A stretch of 64,000 nt of DNA from positions 1-64,000 of the IMG/VR virus record IMGVR_UViG_3300048014_000353; one strand, 5' to 3'. Made by a program: the position numbers and the translations under genes. This DNA comes from a virus. Below, piece by piece: positions 15,523 to 23,751 of the stretch. Below the pieces are notes generated by a model. That model made no database searches. It was not told where the DNA came from and worked only from the letters and a program-made list of their open reading frames with translations. Every line of letters begins with the position of its first letter. The first letter of the stretch is position 1.

Positions 15523-17002
15523 CGGTACTCTCCTCAGGCGTAGGTGTGGTGGCACCGCGCAGCTTCGAGCGCAGCACCGATTCGGCGATCGTCACGGCAC
15601 GCAAAGCCCGCACGGAAACCCCCGCGCGCGCCCGGGTCGAGAGGTGCAGAGCGCTCCGCGCGGTGGCTTCGGCGTCGCGCAGGAAGAGGTCAACGGCCGC
15701 TTCGCCCGATTCGGTCCACGCAAGCTCGAGAAGGAGCCGTTCGAACGGAGCGGCCATCGCCCCCCAGAAGAACCCGCGGCTTCGCGCGCCGTTGGCGGTC
15801 GCCTTCACCGTCTCCTTGTGCGCGCTCGGAAGCGCCGCGTGCGCCCACATCCACGTCGCGACCCGGAGCGCGTCGTCGATGACCCCGAGCCGTTCCATTG
15901 CACGCTGCAAGAGCGCGAGCTTTGCCTCGCTGGCCAGGACCTCGGGTGTGACCGGGAGGATCTCGGCGCGCGCAAGGTCGATGCGTTTCTGGTAGGAGGC
16001 GAGGCCGTAGACCGCGAGCGAGATGGCCTTGTCGGGGCCGATGATGTCGCGGACGCTCGCCACATGGTCGAGCACCGCGGGACGGCTCGTGGTGTCCGAC
16101 GAGCGAAGGATCGCGTGCGCCGAGCCCCACGCCGCGCGCTCGCGGTGAAGGCCGATCGGGCGCCACTCGTCCTTGATCTTGACGCGCGCACACATGATGT
16201 CCGGCTCCTCGTCTTCGAGCTCGTCGCCGGCGAGGTACGCGATGCCGTCCACGTAGCCTTCGGGCGACAGCGAGAGCGCCATGCGGCGCGACTGCCACGT
16301 GAGGCGATCGAGCGGCCCGTGCGCGCGGCGCGCGCACTTCGCCGTGGCCTCATGGTCGGCCTCCCAGGCGGGCACGTCCTGTCGGACGTAGGGGGAGGGG
16401 ATCACGTTGAGCATCAGGGTCTCGAACAGGTTTGCTCCTTGTGGAACGATGACGCACGAGCCGCACAGCGGCGCGGCCTTGCCTGACTCGCCCATCGTCA
16501 TGCCGCCCGGCGCGAAGGCCTGGTACGCGAGCAGCGCGCTCGCGGCGCGAGCCGGCGACAGCCGGTCGTTCTCCGCCGGGTCGCGCGCCTCGACAAAGAG
16601 GTGCACCGCCGCGCCGAAGTTGCACGTCTCCATCACGAGACGACGAACGATGTGAGGCCCCCCCTTCACACTCGAGCGCGCCGTGGACGACTGCATGAAC
16701 GGGCGCCCCTCGGCGAACAGATCGAAGCGCTCGCCCCAGCGATCGAAGTACGCGCGCACGGCGTTCTCCTCGAAGCGCCCACGCTTCCACGCGCGCTCCC
16801 ATTCCTTCTTGGAATGCGGACCTTGCAGAACGCGGTGCGCGAGCACGACAAGGAGCCGATAGACCGCGGCCGTCTCCACCGGGGAGAGTCCCGTGATCTC
16901 ACGAATTTCGTGGGCGTCCGTCAGGGACTCCACAAGGTTCACTGGCTGCTCCGTGCCTCCCTTGGATACCGTGAGCCAATGCACTCTGGAGAGGTTGAAC
17001 AT
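15500..17002 (-). CDS. cas8e: Cascade large subunit Cas8e (Cse1/CasA)
   Basis: 500 residues from ATG 17002. An in-frame ATG at 17011 overlaps the promoter -10, so the later ATG is preferred; the opening FNLSRVHWLTVSK is the family's FNL...WIPV start. Further features: GLSPVETAAVYRLLVVLAHR and the L1-loop region SVKGGPHIVRRLVMETCNFG. It recognises the PAM and normally recruits Cas3, for which no gene is found here. First gene of the cas operon. The promoter upstream carries operator copy 10 and implies a leaderless start one base before the ATG. Confidence 0.93.
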   Translation of the reverse strand: MFNLSRVHWLTVSKGGTEQPVNLVESLTDAHEIREITGLSPVETAAVYRLLVVLAHRVLQGPHSKKEWERAWKRGRFEENAVRAYFDRWGERFDLFAEGRPFMQSSTARSSVKGGPHIVRRLVMETCNFGAAVHLFVEARDPAENDRLSPARAASALLAYQAFAPGGMTMGESGKAAPLCGSCVIVPQGANLFETLMLNVIPSPYVRQDVPAWEADHEATAKCARRAHGPLDRLTWQSRRMALSLSPEGYVDGIAYLAGDELEDEEPDIMCARVKIKDEWRPIGLHRERAAWGSAHAILRSSDTTSRPAVLDHVASVRDIIGPDKAISLAVYGLASYQKRIDLARAEILPVTPEVLASEAKLALLQRAMERLGVIDDALRVATWMWAHAALPSAHKETVKATANGARSRGFFWGAMAAPFERLLLELAWTESGEAAVDLFLRDAEATARSALHLSTRARAGVSVRALRAVTIAESVLRSKLRGATTPTPEESTDEHVSTD

Positions 17003-17009
17003 GCGGCCC

Positions 17010-17038
17010 ATACTGGGCGTGACTCGTATTCAAGTCAA
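17010..17038 (-). promoter_or_regulatory. cas operon promoter with operator copy 10
   Basis: Minus strand: -35 TTGACT (17033-17038), 17-bp spacer, -10 CAGTAT (17010-17015), expected start about 17003, one base before the cas8e ATG at 17002. The spacer holds TGACTCGTATTCAAGTCA (17020-17037, one mismatch between arms). Same geometry as the cro-side promoter, so the same repressor should control the cas genes. Confidence 0.7.
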
Positions 17039-17054
17039 CAAAGAAAGTAATCAA

Positions 17055-17074
17055 CCTCGCCCTAAAGGGCGAGG
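17055..17074 (-). repeat. IS200/IS605-type right-end hairpin
   Basis: CCTCGCCCT and AGGGCGAGG form a 9-bp stem around AA. Read on the minus strand it is AAGCCTCGCCC followed by TTTAGGGCGAGG, the usual form at the 3' end of tnpB elements (end of the omega RNA scaffold). It lies downstream of the tnpB remnant and between it and the cas promoter. On the plus strand it is followed by CTTTGTT and could act as a terminator. Confidence 0.6.
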
Positions 17075-17223
17075 CTTTGTTCCTGGCATAGCTGAGGACT
17101 CGAAGAAACTATGTGCTCTCCGATACCCAACCTGACAGCCGAAACGATAGGGCCGATTACTGGACCCCTGGATGCGATGTTGCGCGCGCCGACATGGTCG
17201 GCATGAGCAACGAACCCGCATCG

Positions 17224-17721
17224 TCAATGACGGTGCTTGCGCAGGTAATTGATCGCTGCCGAGAGAACGCTGACGTCATCGTGTGCGAGCCCGAGCATAC
17301 GATTGCAGTTAGCGCAAAGCAGCCCACGCACGGTGCCGCATGCGTGGCAATGATCTACCGCGCTCTTGCCCGAACCAGCGGCCAGCGGCCGAGTACATAT
17401 TCCGCACGTCTCCCCGTCGTACGCGTACGTCGAGCCGTATTTGGCAACTTGAGCGTAGCAAGCGCGGCAGATGCCGCTTCCGATCGTTCGCTCCGGCCTA
17501 GTTGGATGGCAGGCGGACGGTGGGTTGGTCTTCGCCTTTGCCAGCGAGTAGCACGATCGGCACACACCCGACCCGATGACGTGCTCGGCGCGTGCGGGGT
17601 GGCAAACGGAGCGTGCTCGGCGCGAGTCGAGCAACGCTTCGTAGCAAGGGCGACACCTTCCGCCTACGTAGTTCGGTCTGGTGGCGTGGCAGTCGGATGT
17701 CTTGGTCCTGGCGTGTCGCAT
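17224..17721 (-). CDS. Zinc-finger/HNH endonuclease VII-like ORF
   Basis: 165 residues. Three repeated zinc-binding units (CHATRP...[43 protein letters not shown]) are followed by a recombination-endonuclease-VII-type HNH core: [39 protein letters not shown] and LAHDD. This arrangement is common in phage homing endonucleases. Its ATG directly follows, and is in frame with, the TAG ending the tnpB fragment (GTA TAG ATG), so readthrough of that one amber codon would fuse both. It may have invaded tnpB. Confidence 0.75.
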   Translation of the reverse strand: MRHARTKTSDCHATRPNYVGGRCRPCYEALLDSRRARSVCHPARAEHVIGSGVCRSCYSLAKAKTNPPSACHPTRPERTIGSGICRACYAQVAKYGSTYAYDGETCGICTRPLAAGSGKSAVDHCHACGTVRGLLCANCNRMLGLAHDDVSVLSAAINYLRKHRH

Positions 17722-18022
17722 CTATACGTCCGAGTCGAAGGCAAGATTGCGGATGCCGAGGTCGACGCCGAGCCAGCCTTCGGGATCGATGGGCGAGCCG
17801 TCGGGCACGTCGACGGTCACGAAGAGATAGAGCTTGCCCTTGCGGTAGACGAGGTCGGCCTGTCCTCGGACGCCGTCGAGCCGTCCGCGATGGTACGCGC
17901 CGATGGCGCACGGGACGACCATGCGTCCATCGAGAGCGAGCAGACTCACGCGATCGAGACCGTTCTTGAACGTGTAGATCCGACGGCGCTTCCTCCCCGG
18001 CCTGAAGGCCGAGGCTTCCGCG
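17722..18022 (-). pseudogene. tnpB: TnpB remnant (central part with RuvC-I motif)
   Basis: Frame open from 18022 to the amber stop at 17722. It includes RIYTFKNGLDRVSLLALDGR, GAYHRGRLDGVRGQADLVYR and KGKLYLFVTVDVPDGSPI, ending with the RuvC-I segment GWLGVDLGIRNLAFDSD. In a complete TnpB this is followed by the RuvC-II and RuvC-III halves and the zinc ribbon, which are absent; the N-terminal third is missing too. A second RE-like hairpin (CGGCCTGAAGGCCG, 17998-18011) lies at its upstream edge. It is inactive as an RNA-guided nuclease unless fused to something else. Confidence 0.75.
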
Positions 18023-18036
18023 CCGGAGAATGGTGA

Positions 18037-19326
18037 TCATCGTGACGAGGGGAGGGAGGCCCATTCGGTCGGCGGCCACGTGCCGAACCGATCCCGGAAT
18101 TGAACCGCCACCGCGCTCGCCGAGCGTCCAAGTCGTCGCCCTTCGTTCCACATTGCTTCGTAGGACGCGCGCAGCGCACTCGGAGACGGGGGCAGCTGCG
18201 ACGAGCGCCGCGCGTCGGCGGCGTCGGTAACCGCGATGAGCGGCACGCCCACCACCTCTTGCACGAACGCCTCGCGCGCGACGTCTTGATCGGTCGGCGG
18301 CGTCGGCGGCGTCGGCCGGCCCATGCCGATGCCGGTGCCCGTCAACGAGTACTCGCGGTCACACGTCGGAAAGCCGTGCCGAATGGAGGAGCCGACCAGA
18401 TCGATGACGATCGCATCCAGCTTCCCAGCGCAGGCACGAAGACCGCGCCCCGTGGCCTGAAGGTACGTCGACACGTGGTCGCAGCCCTTGGCGAGGATGA
18501 TGCATCGAAGCTCCGGCACATCGATGCCCTCGGTCATCGTATCCACGTTCGTGATGACGCGCAGGCGCCCCTCGCGGAAGTCGCGCAACGCCTTCTCGCG
18601 CTCTTCGGTGGGGGTCTCCGCCGAGATGCACGCCGCGGGCACGTGGAGGCGGAAGCGCTCGGCGAGCGCTTCGGCGATCGCGACCCGCGCGCAGAACACG
18701 AAGGCCTGCGATCGGTTCGCGAGCGCGAGCCACGCCTCGACCGGGTCCTTCGCGAGATCCGCCCCGAGAAAACGCTCGGGCTGGTAGAGGCGCACGGGCA
18801 CGATGTACCCCTCGGCGAGCAGATCGCTGTAGTGAGCGGCGACGACGCTCTCCTCGAAGACGTCGCCGAGCGGGGAGCCATCGGCGCGCTCGGGCGTCGC
18901 GGTGAGTCCAACGCAGCGCACGCCAGGATATGCCTGGACGAGCTCTCGGTAGCTCTCGGCGACGTAGTGGTGGCATTCGTCAAGGACCAGAAGATCCGCC
19001 TGCGGGCGAAGGTCGCGCGCGAGCAGAGTCTGCACGGTGCCGACTTGGATGCGCGCCTCGGGATGGGCCGGATGCCCCGCCATCAACACGCCGACGTGAC
19101 CTTCGCCGAACCGCGCCGCCAAGCGCGCGGCGAGTTGCGAGACCAGGTCCCGTTGGTGCGCGACAACGAGCGCGCGCCGGCGGGGCGTGAGCAGAATGCT
19201 CGCCATCTCCGTCTTGCCCGCGCCGGTGGGCGCGATGAGACACACCGAGCGAGTCCCCGCGCTCCAGAGCGCCTCGACCTTCGCGCACGCGTCAACCTGG
19301 TAGAGGCGAGCTTCGCGCACTCCCAT
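18037..19326 (-). CDS. SF2 DEAH-type helicase (RadD/phage type)
   Basis: 429 residues. Motif I APTGAGKTEM, motif Ia VVAHQRDLVSQL, motif II DECHH, motif III GLTATPERADG, motif V ITNVDTMTEGIDVPE and motif VI QATGRGLRA. No HD nuclease domain and no Cas3-type insertions, so it is not Cas3; the organisation is that of RadD/UvsW-like phage helicases that unwind branched DNA or R-loops. C-terminal about 90 residues are basic and possibly DNA-binding. It occupies the place upstream of cas8e where cas3 usually stands and has its own operator-controlled leaderless promoter, so shared regulation with Cascade is likely. Confidence 0.85.
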   Translation of the reverse strand: MGVREARLYQVDACAKVEALWSAGTRSVCLIAPTGAGKTEMASILLTPRRRALVVAHQRDLVSQLAARLAARFGEGHVGVLMAGHPAHPEARIQVGTVQTLLARDLRPQADLLVLDECHHYVAESYRELVQAYPGVRCVGLTATPERADGSPLGDVFEESVVAAHYSDLLAEGYIVPVRLYQPERFLGADLAKDPVEAWLALANRSQAFVFCARVAIAEALAERFRLHVPAACISAETPTEEREKALRDFREGRLRVITNVDTMTEGIDVPELRCIILAKGCDHVSTYLQATGRGLRACAGKLDAIVIDLVGSSIRHGFPTCDREYSLTGTGIGMGRPTPPTPPTDQDVAREAFVQEVVGVPLIAVTDAADARRSSQLPPSPSALRASYEAMWNEGRRLGRSASAVAVQFRDRFGTWPPTEWASLPSSR

Positions 19327-19330
19327 CGAT

Positions 19331-19363
19331 TGACTAGTACGCGAGTCAGTCGATGCGCGTCAA
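19331..19363 (-). promoter_or_regulatory. Helicase promoter with operator copy 11
   Basis: Minus strand: -35 TTGACG (19358-19363), 18-bp spacer, -10 TACTAG (19334-19339), expected start at the ATG (19326). The operator TGACTAGTACGCGAGTCA (19331-19348) covers the -10. Confidence 0.65.
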
Positions 19364-19413
19364 GTGGGAGAGGGGATGTGCGGGGAGAGAGAGACAGAGA
19401 GAGGCGAGTGACC

Positions 19414-19968
19414 TCACGTGCGCCCGCCGGCCCCGCGCGCGTGCGCGACCGACATTTGCGTCCACGCAGCCGCTTCGGGGTCTGATTCCGCCGCGCGCGG
19501 CGCGTCGGCTTCACTGTCCTCGTCGTCCTCGGATGGTTCGTGTGGCGGCAGCGCCGGGAACTTTCCCCCCGCCTCCACCCACGCGAGCAGATCGTGCGTC
19601 ATGCCGGCGATCGCCGCGTTGACGAGGTCGGCCCACTTCTCCAGCTGGCGCACGCGCGCCATCGTGGAGCGCGACAGACGCTTCTCCTTTCGGAGCTCGG
19701 CGGCGAGCTGCTCGGCGCTCGGCGTCGGCATCTGGCCCCCGCCGAAGTGTGTCCAGCCGAGCTCGCGCAGGCGGCGCACGGAGACGACGAGCCATCCTCT
19801 CCCGTTGCGTTGCAGAAGGTCGCCGTCTTCGAAGCGCCCGTGCCCCGACACCGCGTGCAGGTGGAACAGGCGCGCCCGTGTACGCTGCGTGCTCCAGCCC
19901 GCGTAGCGCGCGATGGTCGCGATCGAGGTCGGAACGTCCTGCGGGATGCCGCTTAGCGGATCTTTCAT
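19414..19968 (-). CDS. HTH protein with acidic tail, unknown role
   Basis: 184 residues from ATG 19968, overlapping the sigma gene stop by 4 bases. N-terminal helix-turn-helix-like part (TSIATIARYAGWSTQRTRAR), a middle alpha-helical part with LRKEKRLSRSTMARVRQLEK and WADLVNAAIAGMTHDLLAWV, then an acidic low-complexity tail (EPSEDDEDSEADAP). Probably a DNA-binding regulator acting with the sigma factor encoded just upstream in the same operon. Confidence 0.55.
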   Translation of the reverse strand: MKDPLSGIPQDVPTSIATIARYAGWSTQRTRARLFHLHAVSGHGRFEDGDLLQRNGRGWLVVSVRRLRELGWTHFGGGQMPTPSAEQLAAELRKEKRLSRSTMARVRQLEKWADLVNAAIAGMTHDLLAWVEAGGKFPALPPHEPSEDDEDSEADAPRAAESDPEAAAWTQMSVAHARGAGGRT

Positions 19969-20804
19969 CCGACCCCCAGTCCTGCGGCCGCCCGCAGCTT
20001 CTCGAAGGCGCGCGTCTCGATCTGACGCACCCGTTCCCGCGAGATCCCCAAGCTCTCGCCGATCTCCCTGAGAGCCATCGGCTCGTCCGTCATCACGCGA
20101 TGGCCCACGATGCGACGCTCCCGCGCCGTCAGCGTCCGGAGAAGCTTCGAGACCTGACGATTCGTTGCGCGCGCATGCTCGCCTTCGAGCACGAGAGCTT
20201 CAGGCGTCGATGCCGGCCCCGGCAGGACATCGTAGAGGGTCGCTCCGTCTTCGCCGTCAGCCGTGGCCTTGGGCGCATCGAAGGAGACGTCAAGCCCCGC
20301 GGAGGCGAGGCGCGCGCGCGTCTCTTGCACCCACTGGACCGTGTACCCGAGTGCCGCGGCGGTCGCCGCCGCCGCAAGGTCGTCGCAGGGCTCGCGCGCG
20401 CCCGCGCGTTCGGCGGCGCGGAAAGCGAAGTGTTCCGACCGCTCCAGCCGGTGGAGTCCCGACAGCCCCCCCGTGGACTCGTGGACCAGGCGCGCCATGG
20501 CCGCGCGCGCGAACCCCGCCGCGAACGTCACGAACCGAACGCCCCGATCCGGATCGAACTTCATCACGGCTTGAAGGATTGCCCCCGCGGCCGCCGAGAA
20601 CAACTCGTCGGCCGGCAGGCCCGTCACCCGATGGCGCCGAAGAGCGAACCGAAGCATCGCCGGGAGTACGGAGACGACCAGACGGTTCCGCGCCGCGGCG
20701 TCCCCCCCGAGAGCCCGGCGCGCGACGTCGCCGTCCTCTTCGGGGCCGAGCGCGTGACACTTCGCGATCTGCGCGGCGATCGGCGCGAAGGTCGAGCGGC
20801 TCAT
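19965..20804 (-). CDS. Second sigma-70 family factor
   Basis: 279 residues from ATG 20804 (ATGA overlap with the upstream gene). Region 2-like RNRLVVSVLPAMLRFALRRH, LPADELFSAAAGAILQAVMK and FDPDRGVRFVTFAAGFARAA; region 4 LTARERRIVGHRVMTDEPMA, LREIGESLGISRERVRQIET, R. The -10-recognition helix is less conserved than in the first sigma factor, suggesting a different promoter preference. With the large sigma at 8321 this gives two phage-encoded sigma factors, as seen in large phages with staged transcription. Confidence 0.85.
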   Translation of the reverse strand: MSRSTFAPIAAQIAKCHALGPEEDGDVARRALGGDAAARNRLVVSVLPAMLRFALRRHRVTGLPADELFSAAAGAILQAVMKFDPDRGVRFVTFAAGFARAAMARLVHESTGGLSGLHRLERSEHFAFRAAERAGAREPCDDLAAAATAAALGYTVQWVQETRARLASAGLDVSFDAPKATADGEDGATLYDVLPGPASTPEALVLEGEHARATNRQVSKLLRTLTARERRIVGHRVMTDEPMALREIGESLGISRERVRQIETRAFEKLRAAAGLGVG

Positions 20805-21721
20805 TTGGCCATCTTGCGGGACAGAAGGTCTTGAAGCGCGAGAAGGCCCTGAAGCGCCGCGACCCGATCTTCGGTGGTTTTCGGTGGAGGGCGCGTCGCC
20901 AGCACACGGCTCATCGACCGAATGCGATCCTTGCCGCGGCGATCCCCGTGCTTCATTCGGTCGGCCTCGACCGCGTGGCGGATCTCGACCTCGTTCCAGG
21001 CCTTGTCGAGCAGACGTCCCGCGCCGCTGAGGACGCGATCGGCTTCCGCCGCCATCGCGACGCGTAGATCCTCGTACCCCTTGCGCGAGGCCACCGCCGT
21101 CGCCCGCTCGACCACGTCGCCGGCGATCGCCTCCAGAAAACGGCCATCGCGCTCCCACGCGTCTACGTGCGCGGCCAGCGCGAGCCCCGGGGCGAACCCG
21201 AGCCCGGGAAACTCCGTCGTGCCCGACCGCTGCGCGGCGCGGTGCGCCTCGATGAGGTTCTCGTACATCTGCTCCACGTGTTCGGCCTCGGCGCGCGCGA
21301 GCTCCCCCGTCCACGGGTTCTCGGCCATGAGCCAGGAGCGCCACACGATCCGCGCGCGCTCGCGCGCGATCTCCGTGAACCGCAGCAGCGGCGCGAGCTC
21401 CTGGAATTCCTCCCAGGGGTCGTCCTGCCGACGCGCACCGTACGATCGTTCCAGACGCCACCAGGCGTCGGCGGCGGCTTCGGGACGCTGCACGAAGAGC
21501 TCTCCCTTCACCTCCTCCACCAACCGTGCGCGCCGCGTGGCTTCCTGCGACTGGTGAACGTAGCGCTCCTGCGCCAGCAACTTGCCCGGCTCGGTGGAGG
21601 GGGACGAGAACGCCGCGTAACTGGGGCTCGCGATGGGGACGGTCCCCGCCGAGTCGGTGAAGTACCAGGCGAGCTCCCGGAGGCGCTCGTTCCGAAGCCG
21701 GAATCCGCGTTGGTACAGCAT
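20801..21721 (-). CDS. Conserved hypothetical, helical, 306 aa
   Basis: Almost entirely alpha-helical by composition, rich in Arg/Glu/Ala/Trp (AADAWWRLERSYGARRQDD; IARERARIVWRSWLMAENPW; DLRVAMAAEADRVLSGAGRL). No motif recognised. It is translationally coupled on both sides (upstream neighbour ends at 21721; its TGA overlaps the sigma ATG), so it probably works with the sigma factor or the region-4-like protein next to it. Confidence 0.55.
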   Translation of the reverse strand: MLYQRGFRLRNERLRELAWYFTDSAGTVPIASPSYAAFSSPSTEPGKLLAQERYVHQSQEATRRARLVEEVKGELFVQRPEAAADAWWRLERSYGARRQDDPWEEFQELAPLLRFTEIARERARIVWRSWLMAENPWTGELARAEAEHVEQMYENLIEAHRAAQRSGTTEFPGLGFAPGLALAAHVDAWERDGRFLEAIAGDVVERATAVASRKGYEDLRVAMAAEADRVLSGAGRLLDKAWNEVEIRHAVEADRMKHGDRRGKDRIRSMSRVLATRPPPKTTEDRVAALQGLLALQDLLSRKMAK

Positions 21722-22422
21722 CAGACTCTCCCCTCCTCTTCAGCGAGGCAGGGCGCGGCGTCGGGCAGCGGCGCGGGGGGCACTTGCGCGCGAGACTCGG
21801 CTGCCGCCTCGCGCGCCGCCCGCGCCGCGGCAAGCTTGGCCCGACGCTTCTGCTCCCGTCGTTCCTTTCGCGCGTCCTGGACGGCCTCGTGGTGACGGAT
21901 CTGCGTCGGGTCCGCCGCGTCGGCGGTGACGGGCCGCCCGAGGTCCTCGTGCATCGCCTGGACGACCTTCTCGTCGCGCAGCCGCACGAAGACGCGGCTC
22001 TCCATCGTCTGGCGCACGGCGTCGCGCGTAATGTTCAGGCGTCGCGCGATCCCGTACAGCGTCATCGGGCCGCGATCGGCCGCGTCGAGCGCGCACGTCT
22101 CGGGGATCTGGTCCCACTCCAAGGCCGGAAAATTCAGAAGGACTCGGTTTCGGCTACGGCTCTCCAAGTAGAGATGGTGCCGGCACGAGACGAAGGGGCA
22201 CGGGCGATAGTGCGCCGCTCCTCCCGGGAGACACTCGGCGCGTGTGTCCGGAAGCTGACGCCCTTCGTACTCTGGGGCGTCGCCGCGATGGGACGCGACA
22301 TCGTCCGGCCCCACCTTGACGATCCGGCCTTTAGGCGTCCAGTCCCGCGGCGGCAGCGGATGGCTTGCGTCGTCCTCGACGAGGGGAAGGCGACGCCGGT
22401 TCTCTCGATCGCGCGAATGCAA
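21721..22422 (-). CDS. Sigma region 4-like HTH protein with cysteine motif
   Basis: 233 residues if the TTG at 22422 is the start; a later GTG is possible. The centre has RPCPFVSCRHHLYLE, DQIPETCALDAADRGPMTLY and GIARRLNITRDAVRQTMESR: a CxxxxC element followed by a sigma region 4 type HTH. Proteins with this pairing are common in large phages and high-GC genomes and are likely transcription regulators. The C-terminus is a long basic Ala/Arg helix (RRAKLAAARAAREAAAESRA). Confidence 0.6.
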   Translation of the reverse strand: MHSRDRENRRRLPLVEDDASHPLPPRDWTPKGRIVKVGPDDVASHRGDAPEYEGRQLPDTRAECLPGGAAHYRPCPFVSCRHHLYLESRSRNRVLLNFPALEWDQIPETCALDAADRGPMTLYGIARRLNITRDAVRQTMESRVFVRLRDEKVVQAMHEDLGRPVTADAADPTQIRHHEAVQDARKERREQKRRAKLAAARAAREAAAESRAQVPPAPLPDAAPCLAEEEGRV

Positions 22423-22430
22423 GGTGAGGC

Positions 22431-22793
22431 TTACCCTGGCGTACGCGATGGAGTAACCACGACTGATTTTTCAAGGTCGGCGATGGAAAAGCCGTTTATG
22501 CAAAGGACTTGCCTCACCAACTGGCCCAGTCGCGCGCGCTCGACCGGGCCGTACCCGAGCCGGTCGGATTCGCTGGCGACGCACTCGTCCACGAGCCAGA
22601 TCGCCTTTCGCGGCGTCATGTCCTTGGGACCGGCCTGCTCTTCGTCGAAGACAAGCCCGGTCGGGCGGAGTGCCTGACCGGCGACGCCGAGCAGAAAGGC
22701 GACCCTGCGGATCGCGGCGTGGTCGGCGTCCGACAGGTCCTCTGCCTCGATCTCCGCTTCCTCGAGCGCCGGCGAGAAGGGGCGCTCGAGCAT
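22431..22793 (-). CDS. Hypothetical protein, 120 aa
   Basis: Start ATG 22793 overlaps the neighbour's stop. Acidic N-terminus (ALEEAEIEAEDLSDADHAAI), then two helical stretches (AIRRVAFLLGVAGQALRPTG; AIWLVDECVASESDRLGYG). No family recognised; part of the 18-30 kb minus-strand operon. Confidence 0.5.
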   Translation of the reverse strand: MLERPFSPALEEAEIEAEDLSDADHAAIRRVAFLLGVAGQALRPTGLVFDEEQAGPKDMTPRKAIWLVDECVASESDRLGYGPVERARLGQLVRQVLCINGFSIADLEKSVVVTPSRTPG

Positions 22794-23302
22794 CAGTGCA
22801 CCCGAAAGAGGCGCGCCTTGTGGACGCTCCATGAAGCGATGAGCCCCCGGCGGTACTCGGCGTCGGTGACGCCGTCCTGCCGCGGAGCCACACACCCGAT
22901 CCCATGCACCTTCAGGCACGACCGAAGAGCCTCTCCCACGGAGTCGAGCTCGGCGCCGGCGGCCAGTTGCAGCGCACGGAAGACCATGCGCCAGTCGCGC
23001 GCCTCGATCGCGTAGGCGCATTCGCGAATCGCGAATCGGTCCGACTGGCGCTGATGCCACGCGTTCCGGGCCGACCACATGGTCTCGGTCGCGCGGAGAT
23101 CCCAATCGATCGGCGACTCGTGACCCCTGCGCTCCGTCTGCCAGTCAGAGAGCGATGCCTCGGTGCGCGGCCCCTTGGGACCGTTCATCCAGGTCCGGAC
23201 GACCAGGCCGTCCTCCGGCTCCCCTCCGTACGGAACGAGACGGGCGATGAAGTGGGCCGAAAGGCGCCCGTAGACCATCTGCTCGGTGTGAAGGACGGTC
23301 AT
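22793..23302 (-). CDS. Hypothetical protein, 169 aa
   Basis: Begins with a short beta-rich part (MVYGRLSAHFIARLVPYGGE) and continues as helices (AIRECAYAIEARDWRMVFRA; LQLAAGAELDSVGEALRSCL). No family or catalytic motif recognised. Coupled to the downstream gene. Confidence 0.5.
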   Translation of the reverse strand: MTVLHTEQMVYGRLSAHFIARLVPYGGEPEDGLVVRTWMNGPKGPRTEASLSDWQTERRGHESPIDWDLRATETMWSARNAWHQRQSDRFAIRECAYAIEARDWRMVFRALQLAAGAELDSVGEALRSCLKVHGIGCVAPRQDGVTDAEYRRGLIASWSVHKARLFRVH

Positions 23303-23308
23303 GAATCC

Positions 23309-23695
23309 TCACTCTCCCGTACGGACCCACCTCGCCAGCCGCCACAACGCGAGCGCCGGTAGGCCCAGTGGCGCCCAGGCGCACAGGAGAATCATCCGCT
23401 CCCATGGCACACGTTCAAAGCAGAAATCCGGCATGGCGCGCATCAGGACGATGAGGAAGGTGGCCAATAACTGGGTACCCCAGAGAGCAGCGCCCCATCC
23501 GGGCGTAAGGAGGTGCGCCTCGATCACGCTCGCCCCAAGACCAGCCAAGCATCCGAGCAGCGACAGAACGCGCAGAAGAGAACCCCGCCCTGCGCTCATA
23601 CGTTGCGGCTTCCGAAGGGAAGCGGCGGCCGCTTTCGCCTCGTCTTGCATCATGCGTCGGAGGCAGGCATCGCACGTCTCGCGGTAACTGTTCAT
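23309..23695 (-). CDS. Small membrane protein with N-terminal CxxC
   Basis: 128 residues from ATG 23695, which has an AGGAGA site 8 bases upstream. A possible zinc motif (ETCDACLRRMMQ) precedes three to four hydrophobic segments (about residues 38-55, 62-83, 100-122: LLGCLAGLGASVIEA; LLATFLIVLMRAM; LLCAWAPLGLPALALW). Likely an inner-membrane protein; function unknown. Confidence 0.55.
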   Translation of the reverse strand: MNSYRETCDACLRRMMQDEAKAAAASLRKPQRMSAGRGSLLRVLSLLGCLAGLGASVIEAHLLTPGWGAALWGTQLLATFLIVLMRAMPDFCFERVPWERMILLCAWAPLGLPALALWRLARWVRTGE

Positions 23696-23751
23696 TCGTT
23701 GTGTCTCCTGTCCACGTGCCGCCTGGGTCATTGGCTCGGTATGGAAGGCGC

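Noticed and set aside
18037-19326. Cas3
   Set aside because: The protein has SF2 helicase motifs but no HD nuclease domain, is only 429 residues and matches RadD-like phage helicases better.
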